A stretch of 64,000 nt of DNA from Adenophora triphylla var. japonica (GCA_022495995.1 JAFEMH010005419.1:62001-126000), one strand, 5' to 3'; numbered from the stretch's first letter, positions 31,442-44,484 are shown. Program-made: numbers and translations. The notes: generated from the sequence alone by a model not told the origin.

Positions 31442-33560
31442 ATGGACGGACAATTCACAAGTGTAACTGCTGAGGACCAAACCCAAGTGAATGGGGTTAA
31501 CACAGGTGCCTAGGAGCTACCTCCTCCTCCTCCTCCTCCTCTACCTCGGCGGACGCCCTCCTCCCTCGCCGCGACTCTTCGTTCCAAGGGTCGGGCGAAT
31601 GCCGAGGAGAGGGTGCTTGACTTCCTAGTCTACTCGTCCTCGTGGGAAGCAAGTGGGAAGGAAGAAGACAAAGAATGCCGACGCCGGTCAAGCAGGAGGA
31701 ACTCAACCCATTGACCGACACTCTTTGTTACATAAACAAATGGAGACGTTGCAAAGGATGTACGAGACACAAGCTGCTCTTTTGCAATTGGACCCAAATC
31801 ATTCAATGGCTGAATTCATGATGCCGTCTATGGGCAACCCTCTCGGAAGGGAGCAAGGTGAGCAACGAGCTCATCCCCTCGAACCTGTTGAACCACCAAA
31901 GCAAGCTCTCCGAGAACCTACCCGTCCTCGGCATGACAGTAAGAAGAAGGATCAGATGGTTGACCTGAGAAGCCACTTAACTCCCAGGGAAGAGGAAGTG
32001 AACTCACGGGACTTAAGAACAAGGCTCAGTCTAAACAGGCGAATGTCACCACCTCGTCTCGTCATAGCACCTCGGCGTCCTGATTCTCCTCGTCCTCGTT
32101 GACATCGTCCTGATTCTCCTCGACCTCGGCATCGTCGTGATTCTCCTCGACCTGGTCGATTTGTTAGACCGAGGACCCCAGAACCATATAAAATGATACT
32201 TGGTGGCCAAGACCTGGAGCCAAGGCATGATAGGGCACCCTCCAAACGGGACAGCCACCGACACGACGCGGAACACAGTAGTGTAAATGGTCGTTCCAAG
32301 GACAAATCGACCCGCAGCTCCCAGCAAAGCACCCGCTCTAGCAGCGACAAGGGAGTGGAAACCAAACAATGGGAGCTGTTAAAACAAAGACTTGATGACA
32401 TGGAGATGGGAAAGAAATTTGACGACGATGACTTTGACTGGGCAACTCGTCCGTTCTCCTTGAGGATAACAGCTGCACCACCTAATCCTCACCTTAAGAT
32501 CCCTAATTTTGAAAAATACAACGGAACCACGGACGCAAAGGACCATGTGCAAAGTTTTGAACAAATCATGAACCTCCTCACGGTAGCTGATGACATGCTT
32601 TGCAAAGCTTTCGCAAGCACCTTCTCCGGAACAGCCCTGACCTGGTTCCGTGAACTGAAAAAAGGTTGCATCGATAGCTGGAGAGGCATGAGGAGGATGT
32701 TTCTAAACCACTTTGCCACGGCCGGGAGGAGAAAGATGAGATTGACTGACCTTGCCAATATTGAGCAAGGAAAGGGAGAGACCACCCTTAGCTACTACAA
32801 CCGGTTCTGAAAAATGGCAGACCAAGTCGAAGAGAGCCTCACTGATAGGGAGGTCATTGTTTGTTTCAACTCTGGATTGAAATCTGGTCCCCTCATTTAT
32901 GAACTCTCCGCCCGGGAGCCTAAGTCCAAGTCCGAGTTATACCATGTGGCATACGCCATTGCAATGGCTGAGGACAAAAGCAAGAAAAGAGGATCCGACA
33001 AGGCGGAAACAGAAACGACGGGCACTCGCCAGAATGATAATGGGAACGGTAAGGGATCCAAGGGGAAGAACAGAACAAGAGGCACAGAGAAACCTGAGGT
33101 GTTCACCCCCCTAACCAAACCCATTTCAGAAATCATGCAACTAGTAAATCTTCCACCTCCCCGTCCACTAAGTGATAAACCAAAGTACCCTCGTGACGCT
33201 TCAAAATACTGTGATTTCCACAAAGACAACGGCCACACCACGGATGGCTGTTGGGCCCTCAAGAGGATAATACAACGGTGGGTCGACGAGGGAAAGCTGG
33301 ACCGCTATGTCATGAAGAAGGATAGAAAGCGGAAGCGAAAGGAGGAGGAAAGTGAAGATGACGACAAAAGTGAAGACGGAGAACGTAGGCCTCCCAGGGC
33401 CAAATTGCATGTGATCCGTGAAGAAGTTACTTCCACCAGAAAGCTGAGGGACCAGATCCATGAACTAAGCAAAGTGTACCCCCTGCCTGCTTGGATTCAT
33501 AAGGCGGAAGAGGTCATCGCTTTTCACCCAACGAATCGGCAGGAGCCGTGCTGCCCGTGA
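31442..33560 (+). pseudogene. Gag relic of the integrase-less Gypsy element
   Basis: The likely start is the ATG at 31442 (MDGQFTSVTAEDQTQVNGVN), soon followed by a TAG near 31510 and a frameshift. From 31653 to 33560 one frame is open except for two TGA codons at 32100-32102 and 32808-32810. The capsid core includes IPNFEKYNGTTDAKDHVQSF, then GTALTWFRELKKGCIDSW and MFLNHFATAGRRKM. The second TGA falls in LSYYNRF-stop-KMADQVEESL, where the relative at 47416 reads on (MNYFKRFKKLVDQI). The Cys/His motif KYCDFHKDNGHTTDGC lies at about 33205-33250, before a Lys/Arg/Glu-rich tail. Its role would be to form the particle. Confidence 0.9.
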
Positions 33561-35909
33561 ACAACCCTTGGTGATAAAGGGTCGAATTGACAATGTGGAA
33601 TCGGAAAGATTACTTGTGGACACGGGGGCCTCCCGTGACATTCTGTATTATTCCGCTTTCCAACAAATGGGATTGAAAGACACTGTACTGGAACCATATC
33701 ATGGTAGGCTCGAAATATTCACCAACCATAAGGTTGGAGCTAAGGAGACCGTGGAACTAGAACTTGAAGTCGGTGAACATCCCTTCCTAGCCAAGGCCAC
33801 AGTCAATTTCGTAGTCATGGATTTGACTAGTGATTATCATGCAATCATAGGCATTCCAAGTCAAGCTAAACTTGGGATGGTGGCCTCCCTTCCCCACCAA
33901 CGAGTTAAATTCCCCATTCGTGCTGGAATTGGATGTGTGAGGGCAACCCCCAAAGACTTCTTGGAACATGTCGTGAAGAGCAGAAAGAAATCCAAAAGTG
34001 TGGAGATTGATACCCCCGAGGAAAACATCAAGATCTCAAAGTCTCAGAAAACCACCGAAACTAGCTCCAGAATGAGCTATATCTGTGAGGTGCTTGATGA
34101 TGAGGAAGAGCCTATGATCCTAGAAATTGCAGATGACCAAGGCATAGTTCCGCCCGTCTCCGAGGAAGATCCCATTCTCATCAAAGGCCAGAACTCGGGG
34201 GCCAACCATGACCTAGGGAAGGTCGATCTTCCCAACGTTGATAAACTTATGGAGGAAGAAGGCCTCAATGTGAACGACAACGAAGGGAGGAGAATTAGAG
34301 AAATTATTATCGAGTCTCTAGAATTTCGAGACGGTCCTGAAATGAAGCCTGTAGATGAGCTGGAAGAGGTAGTCATCAATCCTGACTATCCTGAACAAAA
34401 AATTAAACTCGGGGGCCAACTATCTCCAGAAGAGAAAGAAAGAATCATCTCCCTCTTGAAAAACAGTCTCGACGTTTTTGCCTGGAGAGTCGAAGATATG
34501 AGGGGAATCAATGAAGAAGTAGCCCTCCACCGCCTAGAAGTTGATCCTTTGGCGAAGACCATCTCCCAGACAAGGAGAAACTTTGCAAGGGACAAGGAGG
34601 AAGCTATTAAGGAAGAGGTGCAGAAGTTACTTAGCGCTGGAATAATTCGTGAAGTCAAGTACCCCGTTTGGCTGGCCAACGTAGTTATGGTGAAGAAACA
34701 AAATGGGAAGTGGCGTATGTGTATAGACTTCACTAATCTGAACAAGGCCTGCCCCAAGGACAGCTATCCTCTCCCCAGAATTGACAAGTTGGTTGACTCC
34801 ATTGCTGGACACTAAACTCTTAGCTTCCTAGATGCCTATTCAGGCTATCATCAGATAAAAATGGCGGAAGAGGACATCGAGAAGACGGCCTTCCAGACAC
34901 CTGGGAGAAATTACTGTTACATCATGATGCCCTTTGGGCTCAAGAACGCGGGTGTCACGTACCAACGAATGGTGAACCAAGTATTTGAAGCTCAAATAGG
35001 TCGCAACATGAAAGCCTATATTGATGACATGGTCATAAAGACCAAGGAGGGTAGTCACGCTCCTGACCTGGAAGAGACAATTAACAACCTCCGAGCTAAT
35101 AACATGAAGCTGAATCCAAGCAAGTGCGTATTTGGAGTAACGGCGGGAAAGTTCCTAGGCTTCATGGTATCTCAAAGGGGAATAGAGGCCAACCCTGAAA
35201 AAATCAAGGCACTCATTGACATGAAGGAACCTACCACCATCAAGGAGGTTCAAAGATTAAATGGAAGAATAGCGGCCCTTGGAAGATTCATCGCCAAATC
35301 TGCCGAAAAGTCACTGCCCTTCTTCAAGGTATTGAAGGGTACCAAGAGCTTCTCCTGGACTCCCGAATGCTTTGAAGCATTCCTCCGGTTGAATAAGTAC
35401 TTGGGTTCCCCTCCCTTGCTCAGCAGTTTGACTACCGGTGAGATGCTCTATGTCTTTCTAGCTGCCACTGATCATGCTGTCGCAGCTGTCTTAGTTCGGA
35501 ATGACGAAGGAATTCAGAAGCCCGTCTACTATGTCTCTAAGGCACTATCTGACGTGGAAAGAAGATACTTTAATGTGGAGAAGATAGCGTACGCGCTAGT
35601 CATTGCATCAAGGAAATTACGTGCCTATTTTTCTGCACATCCATCACCGTATACACGAATGAACCACTGAAGAATATATTACATAAGTTGGACGGCTCCG
35701 GACGTCTCCTTAATTGGTCCATCGCTCTTACCGAGTTTGATATCACCTACCAACCAAGGAAGACCCTCCTGGCACAGCCTTTGGTTGACTTCATGGTCGA
35801 GACTGCCTTTATGGGTGAACATCTCCCCACCTCCCGGAAGCAAAATGCACCGGAGGAAAAATACTCTCCCATTGAACTCTCATCCAACTGTTGGATCCTT
35901 GCATCCTAA
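33541..35909 (+). pseudogene. Truncated pol: protease, RT and first RNase H
   Basis: It lies in the +1 frame relative to gag, with no own ATG at the join (EQPLVIKGRIDNVESERLL). The protease motif VDTGASRDILY is at 33616-33650. RT contains GIIREVKYPVWLANVVMV, CIDFTNLNKACPKDSYPLP, then a TAA stop at 34813-34815, FLDAYSGYHQIKM, MPFGLKNAGVTYQRM and the catalytic YIDDMV (about 35017-35034). RNase H has PVYYVSKALSDVERRYF. A one-base shift near 35645 moves the frame to LDGSGRLLNWSIALTEFDIT. The text stops at SSNCWILAS, where a second (archaeal-type) RNase H begins in Tat relatives. That domain and the integrase are absent. Broken by one stop, one frameshift and the deletion. Confidence 0.92.
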
Positions 35910-36471
35910 CAAGGGTCCGCCTTGATTCAGGATTACAAATATGACAGCCAAGACCGAGGGTCCTCCTCGGCCTAATGGCTTACCTTACATCCTAACAAGG
36001 GTCCGCCTTGATTCAGGATTACAATTGTCACAGTCAAGACCAAGGATTTCTCCTCGGCCTGATGACTTGCCCCACGTCAAGACAAGGAAACACCTTGTTA
36101 CTACGACTAGAAGGCATCACGTCTGAAACCTGTGCATGAGTCATCTTCCTCGGCATAAGAAGACGAAAAAGAAGAAATCACCCAACAGTCAAAGCCGAGG
36201 AGTCCTTCTTCGGCCTATACGACTTAGAGTACAGTTAAAGCCGAGGAGTCCTTCCTCGGCCTAATTACTTGCTTAGCAATTAGGGAACGAGGGACCCTCC
36301 TCGGATCCCACCTTCACAAATCTGGTGCCTATACCTAGCATACAGAAACACAAACAATTCATTGAAACAACATGAATAATGACAAAAGGATTTTTTCATT
36401 GACATTCAAAGAAAATTACAAATCCTACCGTCTATTACAAAAAAGCAAAGAAAGGAGAAGAAAAATCCTAT
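35910..36471. other. Deletion junction and repeat-rich spacer
   Basis: CATCCTAACAAGGGTCCGCC then TTGATTCAGGATTACAA occurs twice (about 35901-35938 and 35989-36026). The motif GCCGAGGAGTCCTTCCTCGGC recurs near 36185-36262. This is where second RNase H and integrase would be expected. No coding text is seen. Confidence 0.7.
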
Positions 36472-39400
36472 CTAAGTTTGCTTGACATCATCAAAAGGCT
36501 TTTCAAGCCACTCCTCAGTAATAGAGCCAGGGGGAGGAAGAACAGTTTGGTCAGTGTGGGTGTCAGTCTTCTCGGCCTCTCCTCCCCCGACCTCGGCATC
36601 CATGTCCTCGGGCTCTCCCTCGTCCTGAATAGCCTCCACCAAGGCCTTGATATTGCCGGGGACGACAGGACGCTTCCACACTTCTCGGCACGCCTGGGCA
36701 TCTTTCTCGGCTATTACTTCTAAGTTATACTCAGAGAATGGAACCAAGTGGTGGAGAGCTCTAGCTTCCTCAGCATATTGATCCCGGCATATCACCATGG
36801 CCACCTTGTTAATGTACAAGCCAGTGGAGGGGTCAGCCAAGATACTACGGGCAAGGTGGAGATACCCGTCCTCGAACATGGTTGCCGTTTTCTCATCCAC
36901 GACATCTTGAAAGGCCGAGCTGGCCATCATAGCATCCTTGAAAGCCTGGCTCTCTTTGAATCGGGTCACAGCTTCCTCTTCCCTAGAAGAAAGAGTAGCT
37001 TCGAACCCTCGGCATTTGGCTTCGGCTTCCTCGGCCCTCGTTTGGACCTCAGCCTTGGCCTTCTTCGCCTCCTCCAATTCAGCATTTTTTAGCCGGAGTT
37101 GTTCCTCGGCTTTATCTCTGGCATCCTTGGCCTGAGCACGAGCTTCCTCGGCTCTCTTCACTTCGGCCTCAACCTTGGCCTGAGCAGCTTCAAGCTCGGC
37201 TTCTTTGGCTTTCAAAAGCTTAACCAAGGAAGCCTTATCAGCCTCACTCTTAGCCTGGGCGGTCTTGGCCTCAGTCAGGCGCCTGGCTTTTGTCTTGGCC
37301 AAGACGTTCTCGTAAGCCGTGACGGAAGCCAACTGAAAGAGAAATCAATGTTAGAAATCCAAGCAAATCTCAAACTCAATATGACCGAGAAGAAGAGACA
37401 TTCACCTCGGCAATTAAGAGCCCTTTGCGGCAAAGCAAGTTATCCTCGCTAGGAGCCTCTTTGACGAGGGCCTCGTAAGCCTCCTCATCCATAGCTCGCT
37501 GAACGGGAGCTCGGCCCAACCTCACCAAGGGTCCCTCCCTAATTTGCAGAGGAAGACCCCTAAGACGGGGAACGTTGATGGCCATGCTCTTAGCTAGCTC
37601 GTCGGCCTCGTCATAAGTTTTGACGGTCTGGATGGTTAAGGGGGGAGGAGCCTCAGCATTGGAAGTCCCACTAACAGTTGCCCGCTTAGCTGCAGGCTCC
37701 TCGGCACTAGAAGCTTGGGATCTTTTAGAGCCAGATCTCCTTGGGACGAGGCCTGTCTCCTCGGCCCCAACCTCCTCGGCATCAATACGGGGGCCATCCC
37801 CCTTCCCAGTTGCTGGGTTTGCCCGCTCATCAGACGCCGCCTCCTCGGCATTAACATCTTCATGAAGTCGGAGGGGAAGGGGTTGATCACCCTGAGCATT
37901 TAGCACCAAGTTTCGGGCATTGGCTTCTTCCCTCCTCTCTACCAAGCCCGACTTCTTACTTTGTTTCCTCTTCTGTTTCACCAGCTCCATGGGACTAAGT
38001 CTCTTCATGACTAGTGCTGCTTCTTCCTCGGGGGTTAAAACTGCAAAGACAAGAAATAGATGGTTAAGTACGAGCAGAGAAAAAAAATAAACATGCAAAA
38101 AATGCAAGTATCAGAGTTAAATATTTACATCCAATCACGTCTATTTCCTCCAGACATTGGTCCAGGGGACGGGTCTTGCACCTCGTACAATCCTCATGAA
38201 ATACGAGGCCGGGGTGTATCGTCCAATCGTTGAAACGCCTTCCCCTCTTGACGGTGACGAGGGGCACCACCCCGTCCTTCGGTCCCGGCATCAGACCTGC
38301 CTGGATGTAGTAGTGATCAGAAGATTCGATTGCCTTCCGCCGAGGAGCCCCACCTCAAAGAAAGGCCTCTAAGCGCTTGATCAAAGCCTTGGTCCATTCA
38401 TATTGTTGAACAGACTCGATGAAGTTGGCTCCTTGCAAGGAGATTGAAACTCCCAACCTTGGCGGCTCTCAACCCTAATTGCATGATTTTCCCAGCCTGC
38501 AACTTTACTTGACATTGGAAGAAGAAGCTTGGGTTTCTTGGGTGCACTTCTAATGACGAGGAGCCAACTGTCCGAGACAAAGCCGACTTGATAGAAATGC
38601 CGAAAAGCTCCCATGGTCGGCTCAAATCCTAAACTCCTGCATAGCACTATGAAGCTAACAAGGACCCTAGTACCATTGGCTCCTAGCATGGCGTACCTTT
38701 GCTCTAACATCATCCAAGAATTCATTAATGAAGGGATCCAAAGGAAGACGTAGCCCCTGTTGAAATTGTTTGAAGTAGAAGTGGACGCAGTCTTCACTGT
38801 AGTAGAAGCCCTTCTCCTCCTTTTCTGTCTTCAACTTGGGTTTGCCAATATAAGTTAACTTAAACTTGGCCTTGTCCACCCCGTACGTGGAATACAATTT
38901 TTCGAGCATGGGATCCCCGGCCTTTGGAGCCCTCTCCCGTTGTTTTCCTCGGCTTCCTTCTCCTCGACCTCCCCTTCTTCGGACCAGGCGGCTGTCAACT
39001 TGGGCACCTTCCACAAAGGCGTCAACTATGCGGGTGGACGAGGAGGTCTCTCCTCTTCCCGTCATATCTGCATAAAGACGAGGGGACAAAGTTAGTTACC
39101 TCGTTAATGGCTGATTTATGACGGGGAAGGGAAATTCCCCTCCTCGTCATTTCATAAGGCCGAGGAGGGAGCCTTACCACTCAGACGCTCGCGAATTTCA
39201 CGATCTGAGGCCGGGTAGAACAGTTCGATGTGCTCCATCATCTCGGCCCTATCCTCAAAAACTATAATATTGGGGGAATCGGACGCAATCCTATCTATTC
39301 TTGTGGAATCTGGGTATTGAAGGAACATCCGAGTTCGACCATAACCTTTCAACTTCTTGCCTATATCATCCAGGGTGAGCATCAACCATGGACCTCTCTC

Positions 39401-39475
39401 TCTACGATAAAGCCTCAAGTTGCTGGTGTGATATCCATAACGGAATCGGGGAGAATGGTCCCAAGAACGAGCCAT
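36472..39475 (-). pseudogene. Opposite-strand accessory gene of the Tat element
   Basis: Exon 1 (39475..39178) begins MARSWDHSPRFRYGYHTSN and contains MLTLDDIGKKLKGYGRT. The second block (39067..38129) includes FKQFQQGLRLPLDPFINEF, RVLVSFIVLCRSLGFEPTMG and MPGPKDGVVPLVTVKRG, but carries two frameshifts (near 38700 and 38400) and one TGA. Exon 38040..37406 is acidic with a KQKRKQSKKSG basic patch. Exon 37332..36472 is a long Ala/Glu/Lys coiled coil followed by AMVICRDQYAEEARALHH. Intron borders are GT…AG. The LPLDPFINEFL-type core resembles the 'putative gypsy type transposon' family (PF04195), which in Tat elements is known as an antisense extra gene; its function is unknown. A TATA box and 5'-UTR intron precede it. 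Confidence 0.78.
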
Positions 39476-39477
39476 TT

Positions 39478-40132
39478 CTAAGGGGAATCAAAAATTAAAG
39501 GGGGAATTCATTCAATATGCAAAGAAATTCATACAAAATCCAAAGAAAATCAAAGATTTGAAGTTTTGGGAGTTAAAAGTAAAAACTCATGAAGAAAAGC
39601 TCAAATCTTCAACAATGGCAGTTCATGTTTCTTGGCACGTTCGAAACCCCTTCTAAAAAGCCCTAGAAAACGCAAAATCATGGAGGGAATGTGTACAAAA
39701 GAAGAAATATCATACCTGAGTTTGTATGGACGGTTGGAATCGCTAGAAGAACGCTACGCCGGAGAACTAAACCTCGCCGGAAACTGGAAGTGATGAATTT
39801 CTGAGGTTCGCCGGTGAATCTCTTGCCTATGCTCTCAAACGATTGAAGTATGTAAAGGTTTAAATGAAAAGGTTTTAGCTTTTTATACTCACATAATCGG
39901 GTCAAACCCATGGATAAAGCAATAATCCGGGTTTAACGCCTCAAGAATTAAATGCTATCAACAATTTTCGAGGCACGTCAGACCTGGGGGCCCACGCGTA
40001 ATCATCATGGTATTAACCGTCAGTTATTTGAAGCGACGCCAAGGACACATGTCAAGCCTGTTCGTATCCCATAAGCCGAGGACGAGATGGCTTTCTCCTC
40101 GTCCTAAGCCGAGCTAGAAAGTCGGGAGCCAC
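39478..40132 (-). promoter_or_regulatory. Promoter and leader region of the opposite-strand gene
   Basis: On the minus strand GAGTATAAAAAG (TATA at plus 39880..39887) lies about 400 bp before the ATG. A leader intron fits 39715..39478: the donor reads CTCAG/GTATGA and the acceptor CCTTAG/AAATGG, placing the ATG two bases into the next exon. The plus-strand end, GTCGGGAGCCAC just before 40133, is the weak polypurine tract of the retroelement. Confidence 0.55.
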
Positions 40133-40921
40133 TGAACAGTATAAACCGAGATACGAACATGGGCTTGCCCGGGTCAGGCCCAAATGGATTGGGCCATAAA
40201 CATAATCCAATATACCAGCATTGAGGCTCAAGTAATTGGGCCGAGGTATCTTCCTCGTATGCCGAGGAACATCTCCTCGGCCTTAAATCAACGGTGGACT
40301 TTTCGTACCTGGCTTATCCTACTCCGAGATGTCACAAATGACGAGGAAAGAAATGTTCTCACCTCGACATATTATCAAATGACGAGGAGAGAGAATGGTT
40401 TATCCCGATATATTACTTTGCCGGCCAATCATCAAATAACGAGGAAGCAGAATCATTCACCTCGGTCTAATTGCCAAGGCCGAGATAAAACATTCATGTT
40501 CCTCGGCGTTCCGGCTAGCAGATTACACAGTCCTTATCAAACAAGGATTCTACAATCATGATCCAATCAGGATTACAATCACCAACACCAATTCAAGTCA
40601 AACAATGACTGCTTAACAGATATAATTCTCTTAAGATTATATCTTATCTCTTTACAAGTTCACTTCAACATGAATTCTATCAATCCATCCCTATAAATAC
40701 AAGCCTCATGGCTCATTATTTGGTACATTACTTTTTATGATACAGAAACTCTGTCAATTTAGTTTCTCACATACAAACCGTGAACTTACTTTCACGCCGG
40801 AGGACCTTTAGCCGGATCCGCCCTGGCTTAGTTTACGTGTTTTCTCTTATTTTCAGGCCTTGCAATCACCGAAGCATTCATCGCTTGAATTTGGACTAAT
40901 TTGATGATTTTGACATCATCA
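40133..40921 (+). repeat. 3' LTR of the integrase-less Gypsy element
   Basis: This is equal in length to the 5' LTR, with about 25 substitutions and no indels by hand comparison. The TATA box is at 40691-40699. It ends GACATCATCA before the TTTTC duplication. Confidence 0.93.
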
Positions 40922-41156
40922 TTTTCTAATTTAAAGTTTTTATTTGTTTTATAAATTAAAATAGACAAAATATGACCCGATTGTCATCCTTCAAACCAAA
41001 ATTTTTTACTCACTACCGCTCCTAATTTACTTTTTCTTAATGTTATTACTTACATGCAGCGCGGGCCTCTACAACAAACTACTACCTTCTCTTTTCTGTG
41101 AGATTTTTTTTTCAAATAATATTAATGACGTCAATAATCATTTTAATAATGTAATA

Positions 41157-41693
41157 TTCCCTCCGTCCTATATTTTCTTACCCATTTTGCTATTTTTGGC
41201 GTCCTTTTTTAAAAAGGAAATTTTTTAATACTTCTTTATTCATGGGATCCACTTGTCATACTCACAACAACTATCCACTTACTATTCTCTATCCCACTTT
41301 CTCCCTCTTACCCACTCATAACTCCTACTTTAATAGCACTAGTACACATGCTCGTGTCCAAGGACACGGGTGTGTTTTTTTTTTTTTTTTCAAATTAATT
41401 TTTTTTTTTTAATTTTTAAAAAAAATAAAAAAATCAGTTACTTAATTAATTTAAGTAAACCCTCCTAAAGCCCACTCTTAGCCCAAACCCAAAGTCTTAG
41501 CTCAAACCCAAAGTCTTAGCACAAATTAAGGACAAAATAGAAAACAGACTAAATAGTGAGGGCAAAATAGGGAAAAACCCCTCCGGAACTGTTCATAGAA
41601 CTGTTCACGGAGGGGTTTAATTTATACTATAGATTATTCCTTATTTTCCGTTTTCAATAGTAAATAAGTAACGTATTATGGGACGGAGGTTAG
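41157..41693. mobile_element. Stowaway MITE split by a Helitron
   Basis: The left end is TTCCCTCCGTCCTATATTTTC and the right end GGGACGGAGGTTAG, with TA on both sides (41155-41156, 41694-41695). Both termini are slightly mutated. Removing the Helitron at 41339..41633 leaves about 242 bp, a usual Stowaway length. Confidence 0.75.
41339..41633 (-). mobile_element. Non-autonomous Helitron, copy B
   Basis: On the minus strand it begins TCTATAGTATAAATT after an A. It ends CCCGTGTCCTTGGACACGAG, 10 bases, then CTAG before a T. 5' TC, 3' CTAG preceded by a hairpin, and insertion between A and T without duplication are the Helitron rules. Inside are two copies of AACCCAAAGTCTTAGC and the phrase GAGGGCAAAATAG shared with copy C. 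Confidence 0.8.
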
Positions 41694-41748
41694 TATGTAC
41701 AAAAAATTTAGTACGCTTACGTATAGTAGTGTATATTGTACTCATATA

Positions 41749-42030
41749 CTCCCTCCGTCCCACGTGAATGCAAACTTATTTTCATTTTGGTCCGTCCCAC
41801 GTGAATGCAAACTACCCAAAATGAAAACAAATTTATTATTTTATATTCACCCTACCCCACCCACTCATTCTCTCTCTTCATTTTTCATCATATAATTTAT
41901 TCAACCAACCTACTATTAACTTCACTCATTCTCTCTCTTCATTTTCTACCACACATTTTCATTATCTTAATAATATTTTTTAATTATTGTGCCCGAAAAA
42001 ATGATTCACATTGACGTGGGACGGAGGGAG
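41749..42030. mobile_element. Stowaway MITE, well preserved
   Basis: The ends CTCCCTCCGTCCCACGTGAA and, inverted, CTCCCTCCGTCCCACGTCAA are nearly perfect inverted repeats with TA at 41747-41748 and 42031-42032. The left 55 bp contain an internal duplication (GTCCCACGTGAATGCAAACT twice). Confidence 0.92.
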
Positions 42031-42284
42031 TATAAGTGTAGACAGATATATGATGATTTTTTTTTTGTACTTTTTCCTATCTGAAATATTATTTGTTATT
42101 ATTGTGGAGATAATTTGATCAAAAAATTTAGATTAATTTGATTATTCTAATGAATATCTAAAGTTTATTATTGATACTATTTATAATGGTGTATCAACAA
42201 TAAATTCTGAATATTTATTATAATAATTAAATTATTTAAATTTATTATTCAAGTTACTTTTTGGCTAAAAAGCCATAAGAAATA

Positions 42285-42536
42285 CTCCTTCCGTCCTACT
42301 TGAAAAGGCAAAAATATTCATTTTGCATGTCTCATTTAAAAAGACATACTCCCAAAATGAAATTTTTTTAATATTTTTTTATTCGTGGGACCCACTTGCT
42401 ATAATTATCCACTAACTATTTCTAACCCACTTTCTCTTTTCTACATCACTTTTCATACTCACAATATTACTCAACTATACACTTTTCTTAATTATTGTAT
42501 AATGTCAAATTTATGCTTTTTTGAGTGTTGAGGAAG
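42285..42536. mobile_element. Stowaway MITE, diverged
   Basis: The left end is CTCCTTCCGTCCTACTTGAA and the right end GAGTGTTGAGGAAG, with TA flanks (42283-42284, 42537-42538). The right terminus has lost the GGGACGGAGG motif. Interior text (GGGACCCACTTG, CACTTTTCATACTCACAA) is typical of the group. Confidence 0.72.
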
Positions 42537-42538
42537 TA

Positions 42539-43750
42539 TTTCTGAACAAAGGGAATATTATAGCAAGTGAACTGGTAATATTTTGACAGATTTGTTCTCG
42601 AGATTTGTTTAATTGTATGTACATGTACACTTTAAAATTTGGATTATGGATGTCCAACTCTTTCATGTTGATATTTATTAATAATAATAATTTCTTTAAA
42701 AAAAATCCAGTAAGATTAACATATCTTGTTATAGTTATGATGTTGTTTAATGTACCCTTACAATATTTCCGATGAATTTGTTATGAACTAATGGTTTTGC
42801 ATAGAGCAATTTTAGATTGAGAAATACAATATAATAGGTAAAATGATTTTTCAGAGAAATCCAGTTAATAATTATTCATATAAGATGTGGTAACACATTT
42901 ATTTAACTTTTAAAAACTGAGAAATGAATTATTCAACTGTTAACAAATGAAAAATAAAGGATAAATTGGGTTCTCTATTGTTTAATAGGTATGTGACAAT
43001 ATATTTATTAACTAAGTATTTATCTTTAAACATTTGGATTTTTCAATTGTTTAAACGACATATAATATCACACGAACGTGAAATCAGTTTATCTATATTA
43101 TTTCTAAAGTTGTGTGACAATAAATTCATTGTTACTATTAAATATCTGAGTATCAATAGTAAAATTGAGAGATGAATTTCTTAATTTTTATAATCAATTA
43201 TGAACAAATTAGAAATGAATGTCTTAGTTTTTAAATTTAGATTTTTGAGAAATTGAGAATTTATTAATTGAGATATGAATTTATTAGTTTTTATACTTAC
43301 TTATGAACAAATGAGAAATGAATTTATCAGCTTTTATATTTAAACTTTTGAGAAATTGAATATCAATTATGAAAAAATTAAAGATAAATTTATCAGTTTT
43401 TATCAATTATGAACAAATGAGAAATTAATGTTTCAATTTTTATACTCCGATTTAAATAAATGAGAAATGAATGTCTTAACAAGTAAGAAAGAATTTTTTA
43501 TCTAAAATTTGAATCATATGATGAGTGTACTTGTTTAATTCGTATTAACAATATTATTAAAATGTGGTTTCATTTTATTTTTTCGATTTCTAGATTTTGA
43601 ATATTGCATTCTAAATTTTTGAGTAAACAAAAAAGAAAGAGAGAGTAGAAGAAGAAAAGCGCTCGAGGTAAAAGGGCTTAGCGCTTGAATTTCTGGGTTA
43701 GGCGTTTGCGCGCGTGTATGAGGGAGTTTTGAAAATATCCGTCTTTATTA
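42539..43750. other. AT-rich intergenic DNA with decayed ~60-bp repeats
   Basis: No gene is visible. From about 42890 to 43490 the phrase GAACAAATGAGAAATGAAT followed by TTATCAGTTTTTATA recurs about eight times with heavy drift, indicating an old tandem array. A small GC-rich island (GCGCTCGAGG … GCGTTTGCGCGCG) at 43659-43718 stands out from the AT-rich context. Confidence 0.55.
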
Positions 43751-43954
43751 GGGCCCGTTTGATTTAGCTTATTGATATGTGCTGATGACTTATTACTTAT
43801 GACTGATAACTTATGACTGATGACTTATGACTGATGAGCAGATAAATGATGTTGTTTAATTTAGTTTTTTTGAAGTGCTGATTAACTATCATAAGTAAGT
43901 ATGATTGTTTGATTAATAAGCTGAAAAAGTGCTGAATAAAATTATAAAGACTAA

Positions 43955-44053
<99 letters not shown>

Positions 44054-44163
44054 TATTAATAATAATAATTATTATTATAATAAAAATAATTATTATTATT
44101 ATTATCATTATCATTATTATTTTATTTTTATTATTATTAATTATTTATTATTTTTATATAATT

Positions 44164-44196
<33 letters not shown>

Positions 44197-44215
44197 AATA
44201 TTATTATTATTATTA

Positions 44216-44286
<71 letters not shown>

Positions 44287-44444
44287 TATTATTATTATTT
44301 TTAATATTTTTTAATAATTTTTTTATTTTTTTAATTATTATTATTTATTTTTATTATTTTTATTTTATTATTATTATTTTTTTATTATTTTTATTTTTTT
44401 ATTTTTTTCTTTTTTATTATTTTTTTGTTTTTTTATTATTTTTA

Positions 44445-44484
<40 letters not shown>

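Larger units (their letters stand above)
30311..40921 (+). mobile_element. Ty3/Gypsy retrotransposon, Tat lineage, integrase-less
   Basis: Both LTRs are 789 bp and the flanks share the 5-bp duplication TTTTC (30306-30310 and 40922-40926). The order is LTR, tRNA-Glu-type primer site, gag, protease, RT, first RNase H, deletion, repeat-rich spacer, opposite-strand gene, LTR. By hand I count about 25 differences between the LTRs (about 3%), mostly C/T and G/A changes, so it is fairly young; at the often-used plant LTR rate this would be about 1 million years. It cannot integrate by itself because the second RNase H and integrase are gone. Confidence 0.93.
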
